From positions 32,501 through 96,500 of the forward strand of contig JAXRKP010001494.1 of the NCBI GenBank assembly GCA_037039925.1: DNA of 64,000 nucleotides. Reading direction: 5' to 3'. Each line of letters begins with the position of its first letter. Positions within the stretch are counted from its first letter, which is position 1. Positions 27,708 through 39,700 of this stretch are shown here, one piece after another. The notes under the pieces were generated by a model that did not search any database, was not told the origin of the DNA, and saw only the letters and a list, made by a program, of their open reading frames with translations. The position numbers and the translations under genes were made by a program. The DNA is from Doris montereyensis. Its lineage: Eukaryota > Mollusca > Gastropoda > Nudibranchia > Dorididae.

Positions 27708-30700
27708 GTAATTAATACAAATATGGTTCTGTTATTCTCTCGCTCTTTATGGTCAGCAGAACAATATATCAAAACAATGACTTTATGACAAAGAAAATAG
27801 AAAGTATATCTGCTTTACCGTTTATTTGTTACATTAGTTTTTAGAGATCACATTTAATAAGATAAGCAGCAGTTTTTTATAGGAGCATACTATGCTTTTC
27901 TCTTATTTTGTAGTGTTGGACAAGGGTAAGAGAGGAACAAAAAATGTTTGCTTTTAACTCTTGTTTTTCAGGACCCGTCACAATAAAGTTAAAACTAAAA
28001 TATGTGGAGTGATTTGACTCATGATATTAAAGCTTAATGGTGGTTTAAAATTCTGAAGCGATAAATGGCTCCTTGATCGTTAATTCTAGCGCACATAGAT
28101 CAATAATTTTCCGACAAATATTTATTGCTAAATTAGTGAAACCGTTAGACTCACGTATCACTCCATTCTAGTGTCCTTATGTATCACGTATGTATCACTC
28201 GATTCTACTGTCCTAATGTATCGTGTATGTATCACTCCATTCTAGTGTCCTTATGTATCACACTCTAAACTGTTTCAGTAAATCTAGTTTTCCTCAGCAG
28301 GAATTGAAAAGACTGTAATTGCTCATGAATGAATCTTGCCACTGAATGCATAGCCAAGTGAATTTCCTATTTTATTTTGAAGGGTCTCTCTCCATTTGAT
28401 GAGACAAGTGGAATATAAAAAATGTTACCCTCTTCTAGTTTTTTTAGAGATAATTAAATGAGTCAATGAAAATTAATTTGTTGATAAAAATAGATTGATA
28501 GTAATGATAGATAAACGGTAAAATTTTAAAAATGTCCATTCCCAAACCTAATATGTGTTTATATATATATTAAAATTCCTATCTTACTTCATATGTTGTC
28601 TCATTCAGGAATAAAGTTGAATTTTGAGGGCAAAGCATATGTTCATTGGTCAGAAACTCACAGCAGTGGTTCTGGTAAAAACAGAAGAACCCACACTCGG
28701 CACTATTCAGCCACAGAGAACTATTTCAACCAGGACGTGCTTCTTCATGGAATTTGTGAGTCTAAACGCTTTGATTAATGATTTCAAAATGTGTTTATGA
28801 TCAAGTTTTTAAATTTGTGTGTGTGTGTGTAAATATTGATTTACATGTTTTTTTTAACCTTATGACATAGGAAATGATCTGAATTGATCCCTAAGGGTAA
28901 TTTTTCTCTTGTGAATGATTCTAAATGTTTGCGCAACCAACAATGGATTGACGATGGTGCAAACCAAAATGTTTTAAACTGTATGGGACAAACTTCAAAG
29001 GAACGCAATGGTTTACGTTACGTTAAAATGCTCCGTCGGCTTTGTCACATATAGTTCAAAGTAGACGATATCATCCCCATATTAGCTGAGTGATAAGAAC
29101 AATAAAAATTACAATGAAAAGAATGAGATGAAAATAGAAAAGGGTGACAAAATTATCTCCTTTTTTACTTTTTTTATTGGACATTAGATTTTTTTAAAAT
29201 GAGTAATTATGTTACCTTAAATGTGGTTACTATAAATATTATATGAAATAACTGAGTTGAATTTTTCTTGGCACAAAAGTAGACTTAATTAAACACAAAA
29301 ATCTTACTTTGTTTAGAAAAAAAGCTCCATGCAATAGCAATTGCTGATCAAAATTATTATTCCATCATCTCTTAGTTGTACAATTTGTTTAAATGATTTC
29401 CATTTCATGCAATTTTATTGTGGTATTCTTTACAGGGTCCGGTCAAGGAAGCACTACCACTGAACTGCCGCATGGTCGTCACACATTCCCGTTTCAATTC
29501 CAACTTCCGCAGGGACTTCCATCATCATTTGAGGGTGGTATTGGACATGTTAGATATTCCGTGAAGGCCACGATAGACAAGCCATGGAAATTTGATCACA
29601 AAACGAAGAGGGTCTTTACTGTCATAAGTATTCTGGATTTGAATTCTCAGCCTGCATACATGGTTTGTCATTTGATATTGCTTTTTTTTTTAAAAAAAAG
29701 ATTCCGTAATTTACAAATGAATAAAGAATTTTATACCATTATGATGTAAATCGAAGTACTGTGTTTACACTTTAAAACCTCTGTGATTTATAGGATAGAG
29801 CACAGTGATCTAAAAGGTAAAAAAAAGAGGAAACAGAATGAAATAGTGTTCATTTCTATAAATTCATTCCTCTTCTATTTTCTTACTGATAACAAAACAA
29901 GGTAAGCCTAATTCAGTTTTAATCCAGTCTATGATTAGTCTTTACTTGTGACAGCCATTTTAGATTTAAAAGGGGAAGTGTATGTTGTTGATAAGTGTTA
30001 TTATCGTCAAAAGCATTGGGCAATGTAAACTTTGAGATACCCTCTGTCTGTTAAACACAAGTAACAGATGTTTACTTGCTCAGGGTGGCAAAGCAGATGA
30101 AGACTGATGTTCTTTTTAAATGTCCCACCTCTGTACAACAGCGACAGTTTTTCATGAGTTGTTCTTTCAGGAGTCATAGCTCCCTTTCCTTTCTCGGAGA
30201 TGAGAAATTTATACGCAGTTGTTTAGGATTCCAATGAGACACATCGACAAGAAGGATTGCAGATGGAGTCATTCCTGGTTACGTGTGTCTTCAGTAAAGC
30301 TTAAAGTCATGATTAAGTCTCATCTGTGAAAAAGTCATATGGTATAAATTGCTTGTCACAGTTGTGGGCATAGATCAGTGAATTGATGAATCTGCAACAA
30401 TCACAATTCTGTTTTGTTTATAATTTTGTAATTGTTGATGTAGAACCGCCATGCCAGGCTGTAAACAATTATAATGTTATGGAAACTTCAGACACTATTC
30501 CTTTAACATTTTTGTTTGTTCACAGAATCGAATGCAAGGGAGTAACCAGAAGCATCTGTGCTGCTTGTGTTGCAAGTCAGGGCCGATAACCGCAAATTTT
30601 TACCTTGAACGCCAAGGTTATGTTCCAGGAGAGGCTATCAAACTGTATGCAGAAATAAGTAATGGTGCTAATAGAAAAATGGACAAGTCTTATGTGGAAC

Positions 30701-33700
30701 TAAAAATGGTGAGTCAAATGAAGAAAGAGATAACATGTACATCATCACTGCATTTTGCTATCCGCATAATGGAGCATTGAGCTAGTGTCTGGATAATCGA
30801 AAAAAATTTCCTTCTCGGCTGATAAATCAATTACCTCCATGATTCTTACATGTTGTATAAGACTTGATGCTACATGAGTGCAAAGTGAAGAAGTAGTTAA
30901 TTATCTTCATTAACACATTGTTTATGGGCCACGCGCGTATTGCATACCTAATCCTGCATGCGCCATACGAGTCTGGTCACTGCCGAGAACAGGTGCGACG
31001 AACACGCATTTAGCGCAGCAGAAAGACCGACTGGCGTGCTGATTTCACAGGCGTGTTTTGACAGCTGGAACGAAGACGTTTAGCACAGCAGAATAGAGCT
31101 GACTGGCTGGTCACTGATAGTACTTTTACTAACTCTTCTAGCCAAGGGCATTTAACGCTTTGTATTATTGCTTACTTTTATTATTATGTAGTAAAGATAA
31201 TCATTCCCTTTTGAAACAATATCATCTATTACACATGCTATGAGTTTGCGTCCCGAAAATACGAAAAGATGAAGATCAACAAGAAGAAAAGCAATAAGAT
31301 TATAAAGGAAAAGAAGACAATCGACAAGAAGGAGAGCAATAAGATTAAAGGAAAAGAAGACAATCAACAAGAAGGAAAGCAATAAGATTATAAAGGAAAA
31401 GAAGATCAAGAAGAGGAGGAGGAGCAGCAGAAGAACAAGAAGACAAAGAAGAAGAAGAGGACAAAAGAGGAGAAAAAAAGAAGAAGAAGTTCAGCAAGAA
31501 CGAACACAATAAGAAAAAGAAGGAAAAGAAGAAGAAAAAGAGGAGGAGGAGCAGAAGTATAAGGAGATCAAGAAGAGGAAGAGGAGAAGCAGAAAAATAA
31601 GAAAATTGAGAAGAGGAAGAGGAGTAGAAGAATAAGAAGAGAAAGAAGAAGAGGAGGAGGAGGAACAAAAGAATAATAGGACAAAGACAAAGAAGAAGAC
31701 AAAAGAGGAGTAGGAAGGGAAGAAGAAAATCAAGAGGAAGAATAGGAGGAAGAATAAGAGGCCAAAGAAGAAGCAGAGGAGGAAGATAGCAGAAAAATAA
31801 GAAGATAAAGGAGAAGGAGAGGAGGAGCAAAAGAAGAAGAAGACAACGAAGAAGAAAAAGAAGACAAAAGAGGAGCAGGAAAGGAAGAAGAAGATCAGCA
31901 AGAAGGAGAACTATAAGAAGAAGGAGGAATAGGAGAAGATCAAGAAGAAAAAAAGAGGGGGAGGAGCAGCAGCAGAAGAATAAGAAGAGAAAGAAGAAGA
32001 AGAGGAAGGGGAGGAGCAAAAGAATAATAAGACGAAGAAGAAGGCAACAGAGTAGGAAAGGAAGAAAAAGAAGACAAAGAAGAAGAAGAAGAAAATCGAT
32101 AAGATCAAAAAAAAAGACGAGCAGAAGGAAGAGCAGGTGAACAAGAAGACAAAGAACTGGAAGAAGACAAAAGATAAATAATAGGGGAATAATAATAATA
32201 ATGATAAGAAGAAGAAGAAGGGGACTTCTGGACAACAGGGCCGCAATGAAGGCGCGTTTGTGATCTGCTGTCCCAAAACAGGCAGGTTCATGGAAAGTTA
32301 TATAAATTCAGGGTCATGTAGAAGTTATCCGTGCTTGTGTGGTATGAACAGTGATTTTTTAATCTAGATTTGTAAATATGAGTGTAAAGAGAATGATTAA
32401 TATAGCCCAGAAATGTGTGCAAAGTGAAAAAGCGTGTCAAAACTCTTTAGACGACAAATCTACTTATAGTTAATCTAAAATTACCCAATTTATGACTCAA
32501 AATATTTCATCGACTAACATTCTTATAATGGAGAAAAGGAAATTCGAAATATTAATTAACAAATGGAAAGAAGATATCATAGGTCATTCTCTATTCTTTC
32601 TTTCTTTCTCTCTTTATCAGTTCCCATTCTCCTTTCGTTGTATGGGTCCAGATGACCAAGATGATCTTTCTCCATGATGCCTTGTCCTGGCATTTTCTGT
32701 TTCCTTCCAAAAAAGTTAAATTTCTATACTTCAATGCCCCTTTTATATCTTCTTCCTACATTCTCTGAGGTCTGCCTTTTGGTCTTTTACCTTGAGTTTT
32801 AACACTGTTAAGCTATTCTATTGTCATTCATTCTGTTAACATGCCCAAACCATCTCAATTGATTTGTTTCTATCTTAGATTTTATGCCATCTGCTTTGGT
32901 TTGATCTCTTATTGTTGTGTTTCTGATTTTGTCTCTTTTAGTCTTCCCTACTACTCTTCTTAGATATTTCATTTCAGCTGCCTGTACTCTACTGTATTCT
33001 CTACTGTCTAAGGTCAAGGTTTCGCTGCCATAGACGAGAGTAGGACAATAAACTGTATTGTATACTGCTATTTTGGTTTTTGTAAACAATTTTTGCTTAC
33101 CTACAAATGCCTTTCCTAGATGGTTATATATTGCACTTGCCTTTTTGATTCTCTGGCTGATTTCTTCTCTTAGCTTTCTCTCTGAGCTAATCATTACTCC
33201 TAGGTAATTGTAGCTTTGAACTTGTTTTAATTTCACCCTGGACAATTTAAGATTTTGTGTTTTAACATCCCTAGTTACACTAGCATTGTTTTGGTTTTCT
33301 TTGCATTTACTCTCATTTCTCTTTTATTTAGTTCATTGTTCATTATGTTGATATTTGACTGAAGGTCACTTTCTGATTTTCCAAACAGAACGAAATCATC
33401 GGCAAATGAAAGCATTGATACATTTACTGGCTTAAGCTTCCACACACCTACATTCATTTTCTTCATTTTTGAGGATGCCTTTGCGACTAAATCCATAAAT
33501 GTGATAAACAAAAGAGGACTTAGGATACAACCCTATCTTACTCCTATATCTACATCAAATTCTGCAGATACGTTTCCAGCTACTCTCACTGCACATGTTG
33601 GTTTATTGTAAAAAGATTTAATGGCTTCTATTAAATTTTGCTCTGCATTGTGTTCTTTTAAGGAATTCCATAGTTCGTCCCTCCTCACAGTGTCAAATGC

Positions 33701-36700
33701 CTTTTCTAAGTCAATAAAAGACAGGTGCAAATCAATGTTTCTCTCAAGGAATTTTTCTACTATTTGTCAAATTGTAAATATGTGGTCTTGTACACTTCTT
33801 CCTGGTCTAAATCCACTCTGATGCTCTTTAATCTGATCCTTTATTCTTTTCCTTAGTCTCATTTCCAGTATCCTGGCATATACTTTTCCTGGAACGCTAA
33901 GTAGTGATATCCGTTTATAGTTTGAGTATTCCATAGTTGATCCCTTTCTTATGTATTGGTACTACCGTTCCCTTCTTCCAGTTGTCTGGCACCTGTTTGG
34001 ACTTCCATGCTTGTTGGCATATTGCATGTATATTGTATGTAGTAGTTTGTCTGCCTCTCTCCCTTGGTTTTTAATCATTTCTGGATAAACTTGATCTGCT
34101 CCTGGGGCTTTTCCTAATTTCACTTTTCTTATAGCTGTTTGGATTTCTTCCATTGATACATCTTCAGCTGTCTCCTCTGGATTACTTGTTACTCTTACTA
34201 ATTGATCTTTATTCCTTGTTTCATACGTTCTGGAGGGTTATGTAATTGGTGAAGATGCTTTCTCCATGTTTCCATGATTTGCGCTGTCTTCTTTCATTAT
34301 TTCTCCTTTGACATTCTTAATTTGTCGTATTGGGAATGCTTTGGTCTTTCTCATGCTCTTCATTGCCCCCAAAAACAGCTTTTGATTTCCTAGATAGCTT
34401 TCTTGAAGTCTTTGTCCAAACTCTACCCATTGTTCCTGACTTCCTCTTTGGCAATAGTTCTTTTATTCACGTAATCTATCCTATCCTCTGGTCTCTTCGT
34501 TTGCAAGTATTTCTTCCAGGCATCTTTCTTTTCTTTGATCTTAGTCTTGACATTCTCATTCCACCATGCTGTTTTTTTCCCCATCTCCTTTAATTTGTCT
34601 CCTACAATAGAGCTGTTCAGTACAACTGAGGAGTGTTTCTTTATACATCTGCCACTTTTCTTCTATTGTGCTATCATTCAGATACATCTGTCTTTCATTG
34701 ATAAATCTTTTTATCCTCGATTGGTATACCTGTTTTACTACTGGTTTATTTAGTTCCTCTATTTTGAGTTTAGTAGCTTTCTTCTCTTTCCTTTTCTGTT
34801 TGTTTTCTTCAGTCAGTAATTTCATTTTGGCAATCACTACATGATGATCACTAAATATTTCTGCTCCTCTGTTTACTCTTGCATCCAATGTACCGTAAAA
34901 AGGGAGCTGTTAACTATTATGTAGTCTATCATTGACTTTTCACACCTGTCTTCATTTACTCTTGTATATTTGTGGATATCTTTTTGAGGAAAGAAGGTGT
35001 TAGCTATTTTCATGTTATTCTTTAGGCAAGAATCCATTAGTCTCTCTCCATTTGGAGAAGTTGTTGTCTCTTCTTCTTTATCTATAACTCCTCCTGACGT
35101 TTCTACATTGTTGCCAACTCTAGCATTTAAATCTTCTAAAAGCATTAGTTCCTGTTTGGGTTTAAGATTCTCTGCAGTTATTTGTAAATCGTTTTCGAAG
35201 ATATCTTTTTCTTCTTTAGTTGCGTCTTCGTTTGATCATTAAGCTATTAATAATTTAATTTCTCTTCCTTTTGGTTTAATGTTTACTTCTAATAGCCGTG
35301 GGCTTATAAATTTCCAACTTTCTAGTAGCTTTTCATGCCTTTTATGCACTAGGAGGCCAACTCCTGCTCTAACTCTATCTTTGACATCTACTCCTGATAA
35401 GATTAAAATATGACTTGGTCCTACATTTTCTATTCCTTGTCCTTTTTTCTTTGTTTCTGTAATGGCTAAAATGTCTACTTTGAATTTTTCCATTTCTTCA
35501 ACTAATTCTAACTCTTTTCCATTTATTTCCCTAACGTTCTATGTTCCAAAAATCACAATCCGTATTTGTTCCCAAATTCGTCTTCGAAAGATCAAGCCGG
35601 TTATATTATATTTATTTTTTCTCTGAATCAGTTTGTTTTTGAATAAGCAGGGGATTAGCCCACTGTACCCTAGGTAGATGGTGGGATTGCCACCTTGAGG
35701 CCCCCTACCGGGCCTTGTTATTTTCTGTCAGGGTTAACTCCCTTAGCCTTTAGTCATTCAAGATCAGCCTGCAAGGCAGGAGGTTGTTATTTTCTGCCAG
35801 GGTTAACTCCCTTAGCCTTTGGTCAGTCAAGACTGGCCTGCAAGGCAGCAGGTTGTTTTCTCTCAGAGTTAACTCCCTTAGCCTTTGGTCGGCCAAGACC
35901 CGCCTGCAAGGCAGCAAGAGACACGTGGAGGGCAGGATTATGTACTCCTCGTACTGGTGCTTACCTGCCCACTGCCTATAGTTCTCTATTCAAATTGAAG
36001 AAATAAAAGGAATCTTATTTTATCTACAATTTGAAAACCAGAAACTGAGAAAGGAAGTAGATACCAGCATGCAGGTTATCAGTAGGCTCAAAGAGGAGAA
36101 TAAAGAAATAAAGGACTCACTAAAGCTGGTTTATTGGAAATCTGTTGATAATGAACAATACAGCAGAAGGAATTCACTGCGTGTCTTTGCGTGAGGGAAG
36201 ATGTAAGAGAGACGGGAGAAATATGTAAAAGTAAATTTGTGGACCCAGTGAATTCCAAAATGGGAGTTATAATCAACAAAACAGACATAGACGTCACCCA
36301 TCGTGTGGGCAGACCTAACGTTGGCAATGGAATGCCCAACAGGCCAATCACAGTGTCAAAGGAAGGCCCAACAGGTCAATCACAGTGTCAAAGGAAGGCC
36401 AAACAGGCCAATCACAGTGTCAAAGGAATGCCCAACAGGCCAATCACAGTGTCAAAGGAATGCCCAACAGGCCAATCACAGTGTCAAAGGAATGCCCAAC
36501 AGGCCAATCACAGTGTCAAAGGAATGCCCAACAGGCCAATCACAGTGTCAAAGGAAGGCCCAACAGGCCAATCACAGTGTCAAAGGAAGGCCCAAAGGCC
36601 CAAACAGGCCAGGCCAATCACAGTGTCAAAGGAATGCCCAACAGGCCAATCACAGTGTCAAAGGAATGCCCAACAGGCCAATCACAGTGTCAAAGGAAGG

Positions 36701-39700
36701 CCCAACAGGCCAATCACAGTGTCAAAGGAAGGCCCAACAGGCCAATCACAGTGTCAAAGGAAGGCCCAACAGGCCAATCACAGTGTCAAAGGAATGCCCA
36801 ACAGGCCAATCACAGTGTCAAAGGAAGGCCCAACAGGCCAATCACAGTGTCAAAGGAAGGCCCAACAGGCCAATCACAGTGTCAAAGGAAGGCCCAACAG
36901 GCCAATCACAGTGTCAAAGGAATGCCCAACAGGCCAATCACAGTGTCAAAGGAATGCCCAACAGGCCAATCACAGTGTCAAAGGAATGCCCAACAGGCCA
37001 ATCACAGTGTCAAAGGAATGCCCAACAGGCCAATCACAGTGTCAAAGGAAGGCCCAACAGGCCAATCACAGTGTCAAAGGAAGGCCCAACAGGCCAATCA
37101 CAGTGTCAAAGGAAGGCCCAACAGGCCAATCACAGTGTCAAAGGAAGGCCCAACAGGCCAATCATAGTGTCAAAGGAAGGCCCAACAGGCCAATCACAGT
37201 GTCAAAGGAAGGCCCAACAGGCCAATCACAGTGTCAAAGGAAGGCCCAACAGGCCAATCACAGTGTCAAAGGAAGGCCCAACAGGCCAATCACAGTGTCA
37301 AAGGAAGGCCCAACAGGCCAATCACAGTGTCAAAGGAATGCCCAACAGGCCAATCACAGTGTCAAAGGAATGCCCAACAGGCCAATCACAGTGTCAAAGG
37401 AAGGCCCAACAGGCCAATCACAGTGTCAAAGGAATGCCCAACAGGCCAATCACAGTGTCAAAGGAAGGCCCAACAGGCCAATCACAGTGTCAAAGGAAGG
37501 CCCAACAGGCCAATCACAGTGTCAAAGGAAGGCCCAACAGGCCAATCATAGTGAAGTTTCACTCCTGAAAACGACGGGAGGAGGTTTTACGAGCACGGCA
37601 TCAGCTCAAATGCACATCTGGCAAAGGAAGTGTACCAGAGCCTAATGAAGATACAAGATCACGATCATGTGTAAAATACCTGGACAGTGAATAGAACCAT
37701 TTTCGCCATAAACACACATGGCAAAAAAAATTAAAAGAATAAGAAGATAAAGTAAAAGAAGAAGAGGAAAAAGGAGAAAAGAGAATGAAGAAGAAGAGGA
37801 GGAGGAGGAAAGAAGAAGAAGAAGAAAAAGATCAATAAGGTCAAGAAGAAGAGGAGAAGGAAGAGCAGATGAACAAGAAGACAAAGAAGTGGAGGAAGAC
37901 AAAAGATAAATAAGAGGTGAATAATAATAATAATTAGAAGAAGAAGATCAAGAAGGAGGAGCAAATGAACAAAGAAATAGAAGAAGAGTATGAATGGAAA
38001 AAGAAGAAGAAGGAGGAGGGGGAGGAGGAGATAAAAAATGTATTACTCTCCTGCTAAAAAACAAGTGTACAACGGTTATGATACATTTTGTAAGTTACAA
38101 CCACCACTCTTTTTTTAGACCCACCATAGGAAATTATACGATTTGACTTGTATTATCTTCCCTGTATTCTCTACTGTGCATTATTGTTATGACACTATTC
38201 CCATTGATGGAAGTCTCCAAACACACATCTCTACTGTGCATTATTGTTATGACACTATTCCCATTGATGGAAGTCTCCAAACACACATCTCTACTGTGCA
38301 TTATTGTTATGACACTATTCCCATTGATGGAAGTCTCCAAACACACATCTCTACTGTGCATTATTGTTATGACACTATTCGCATTGATGGAAGTCTCCAA
38401 ACACACATCTCTACTGTGCATTATTGTTATGACACTATTCCCATTGATGGAAGTCTCCAAACACACATCTCTACTGTGCATTATTGTTATGACACTATTC
38501 TCATTGATGGAAGTCTCCAAACATGCATTTCTATCTCCGCCTGGCTGTTTGTAGGTAAAGGCACTGTGCTATCCGCGTAAAGCACTTCCCGACATTGACT
38601 CACTTTGAGAGATACTCTTTGCTTTTGGGCAGGATAGAGGAAATTATCTTTCCTAATGCTAAAAGCATGTTATTAAAGGAAAAACATCCTTTAACATTCA
38701 AAAGGAGGACCATAGCGACATGAAATGCATGGTAACTTAACTAAACTTCACCTTGAAAGGTGAAAACTGTTGGCTTGAAGATATTGAAGATTGATCACGA
38801 ACATTACAGAACTATACGCGTTCAGTGAACCAAAAAAGAAACACATTTTTCTTACACGGATACATGACTAAATTTGATCAATTTTATTGTTTGTGTGGTC
38901 AGATATTTATAGAGCTGGTGCAGATGGATGTATCCTTGTCTAATACGTAGAAAACAGTATTTTGAAAAATTGCTCCATACGCAGATATCGAACTGCAACG
39001 ACGACATGCATTTCTGTATTCTTTGAACTAATTTAGTGTCCTTGGTTGACGCTTTGGAATATGACAAGGATAAAAGTGTAAACTTTAGATTGCTCTGTCA
39101 AGTTTGAAAAATCTTCCTATTTTTTATTATACTTCATTCTGCGATAATGTTAAATCCGTTTTGAATTATACACATTTTCTCCACCCATCCCTTTCACAGA
39201 TCACAACTTTTCATGCCACCTCTAAGTCAAGGTCAAGTTCTACAGAGGTCGCCAGGGTGACCAGACCTGGTATTGAAGGCCACCGGGAAGATTCCTGGAA
39301 CGCAGAACAGTTGGTCATACCTCCTCTGCCACCATCTTTCTTGGTTGGCTGTCGCATCATTGACATTCGCTACGTTTTGCAGGTGAGCTTTTGTGTTGGA
39401 TGTTTATCAAAATGCTTTTCTATCTCAGCAGCATTAGTCTACAAAAAGATTGAGGTCAGCTGTCTGAGACTTTAAATGGAAAGCTGCAGGTCCTGAAAGT
39501 GATTTTCTAAACTACTATTCACACAGTATTTTAACAATTATTTTCTAACTTAACGGGTCCGAATTAGTGGGGAATTGTTGGATTTATTATGGTTACCATG
39601 GAAACGAGTGCCATCTTGAATTATAAAGAAAATAGACTAATTTCAAAATCTATCTCCTCCACCAGTTGTTGTGCTTGTCTTTTGAAATTTCATGTGTTCT

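Larger units (their letters stand above)
32597..35981 (-). mobile_element. LINE copy 2, full length, minus strand
   Basis: 3385 bp between perfect 10-bp target duplications (TTCTCTATTC). In minus orientation: 5' end AGGCAGTGGGCAGGTAAGCA, three 69-bp monomers, one coding region with endonuclease, RT and C-terminal blocks in broken frames, and a 3' tail read on the plus strand as TTTCTTTCTTTC. It is a close relative of copy 1. It carries TAG in place of W in GTWNVR and TAG in place of Q in RQGC, so it could not make full-length protein. It lies in antisense within arrestin intron 4, directly beside the ORF1p fragment. Confidence 0.94.
30709..39199 (+). other. arrestin gene 1, intron 4 (8.5 kb, repeat-filled)
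   Basis: Holds purine tracts, LINE copy 2, the ORF1p fragment with its 31-bp array and the 60-bp array. It is about eight times longer than any other intron of the gene (680-1081 bp), and repeats account for most of the excess. Confidence 0.88.

Noticed and set aside
31345..32291. Minus-strand Leu/Phe-rich ORFs resembling membrane proteins
   Set aside because: They are the complement of a purine tract, so hydrophobicity is a composition effect.
36191..37645. 484-codon ORF of Gln/Lys/Pro-rich repeats
   Set aside because: It is the 31-bp minisatellite read through three cycling frames; only its ends are genuine ORF1p codons.
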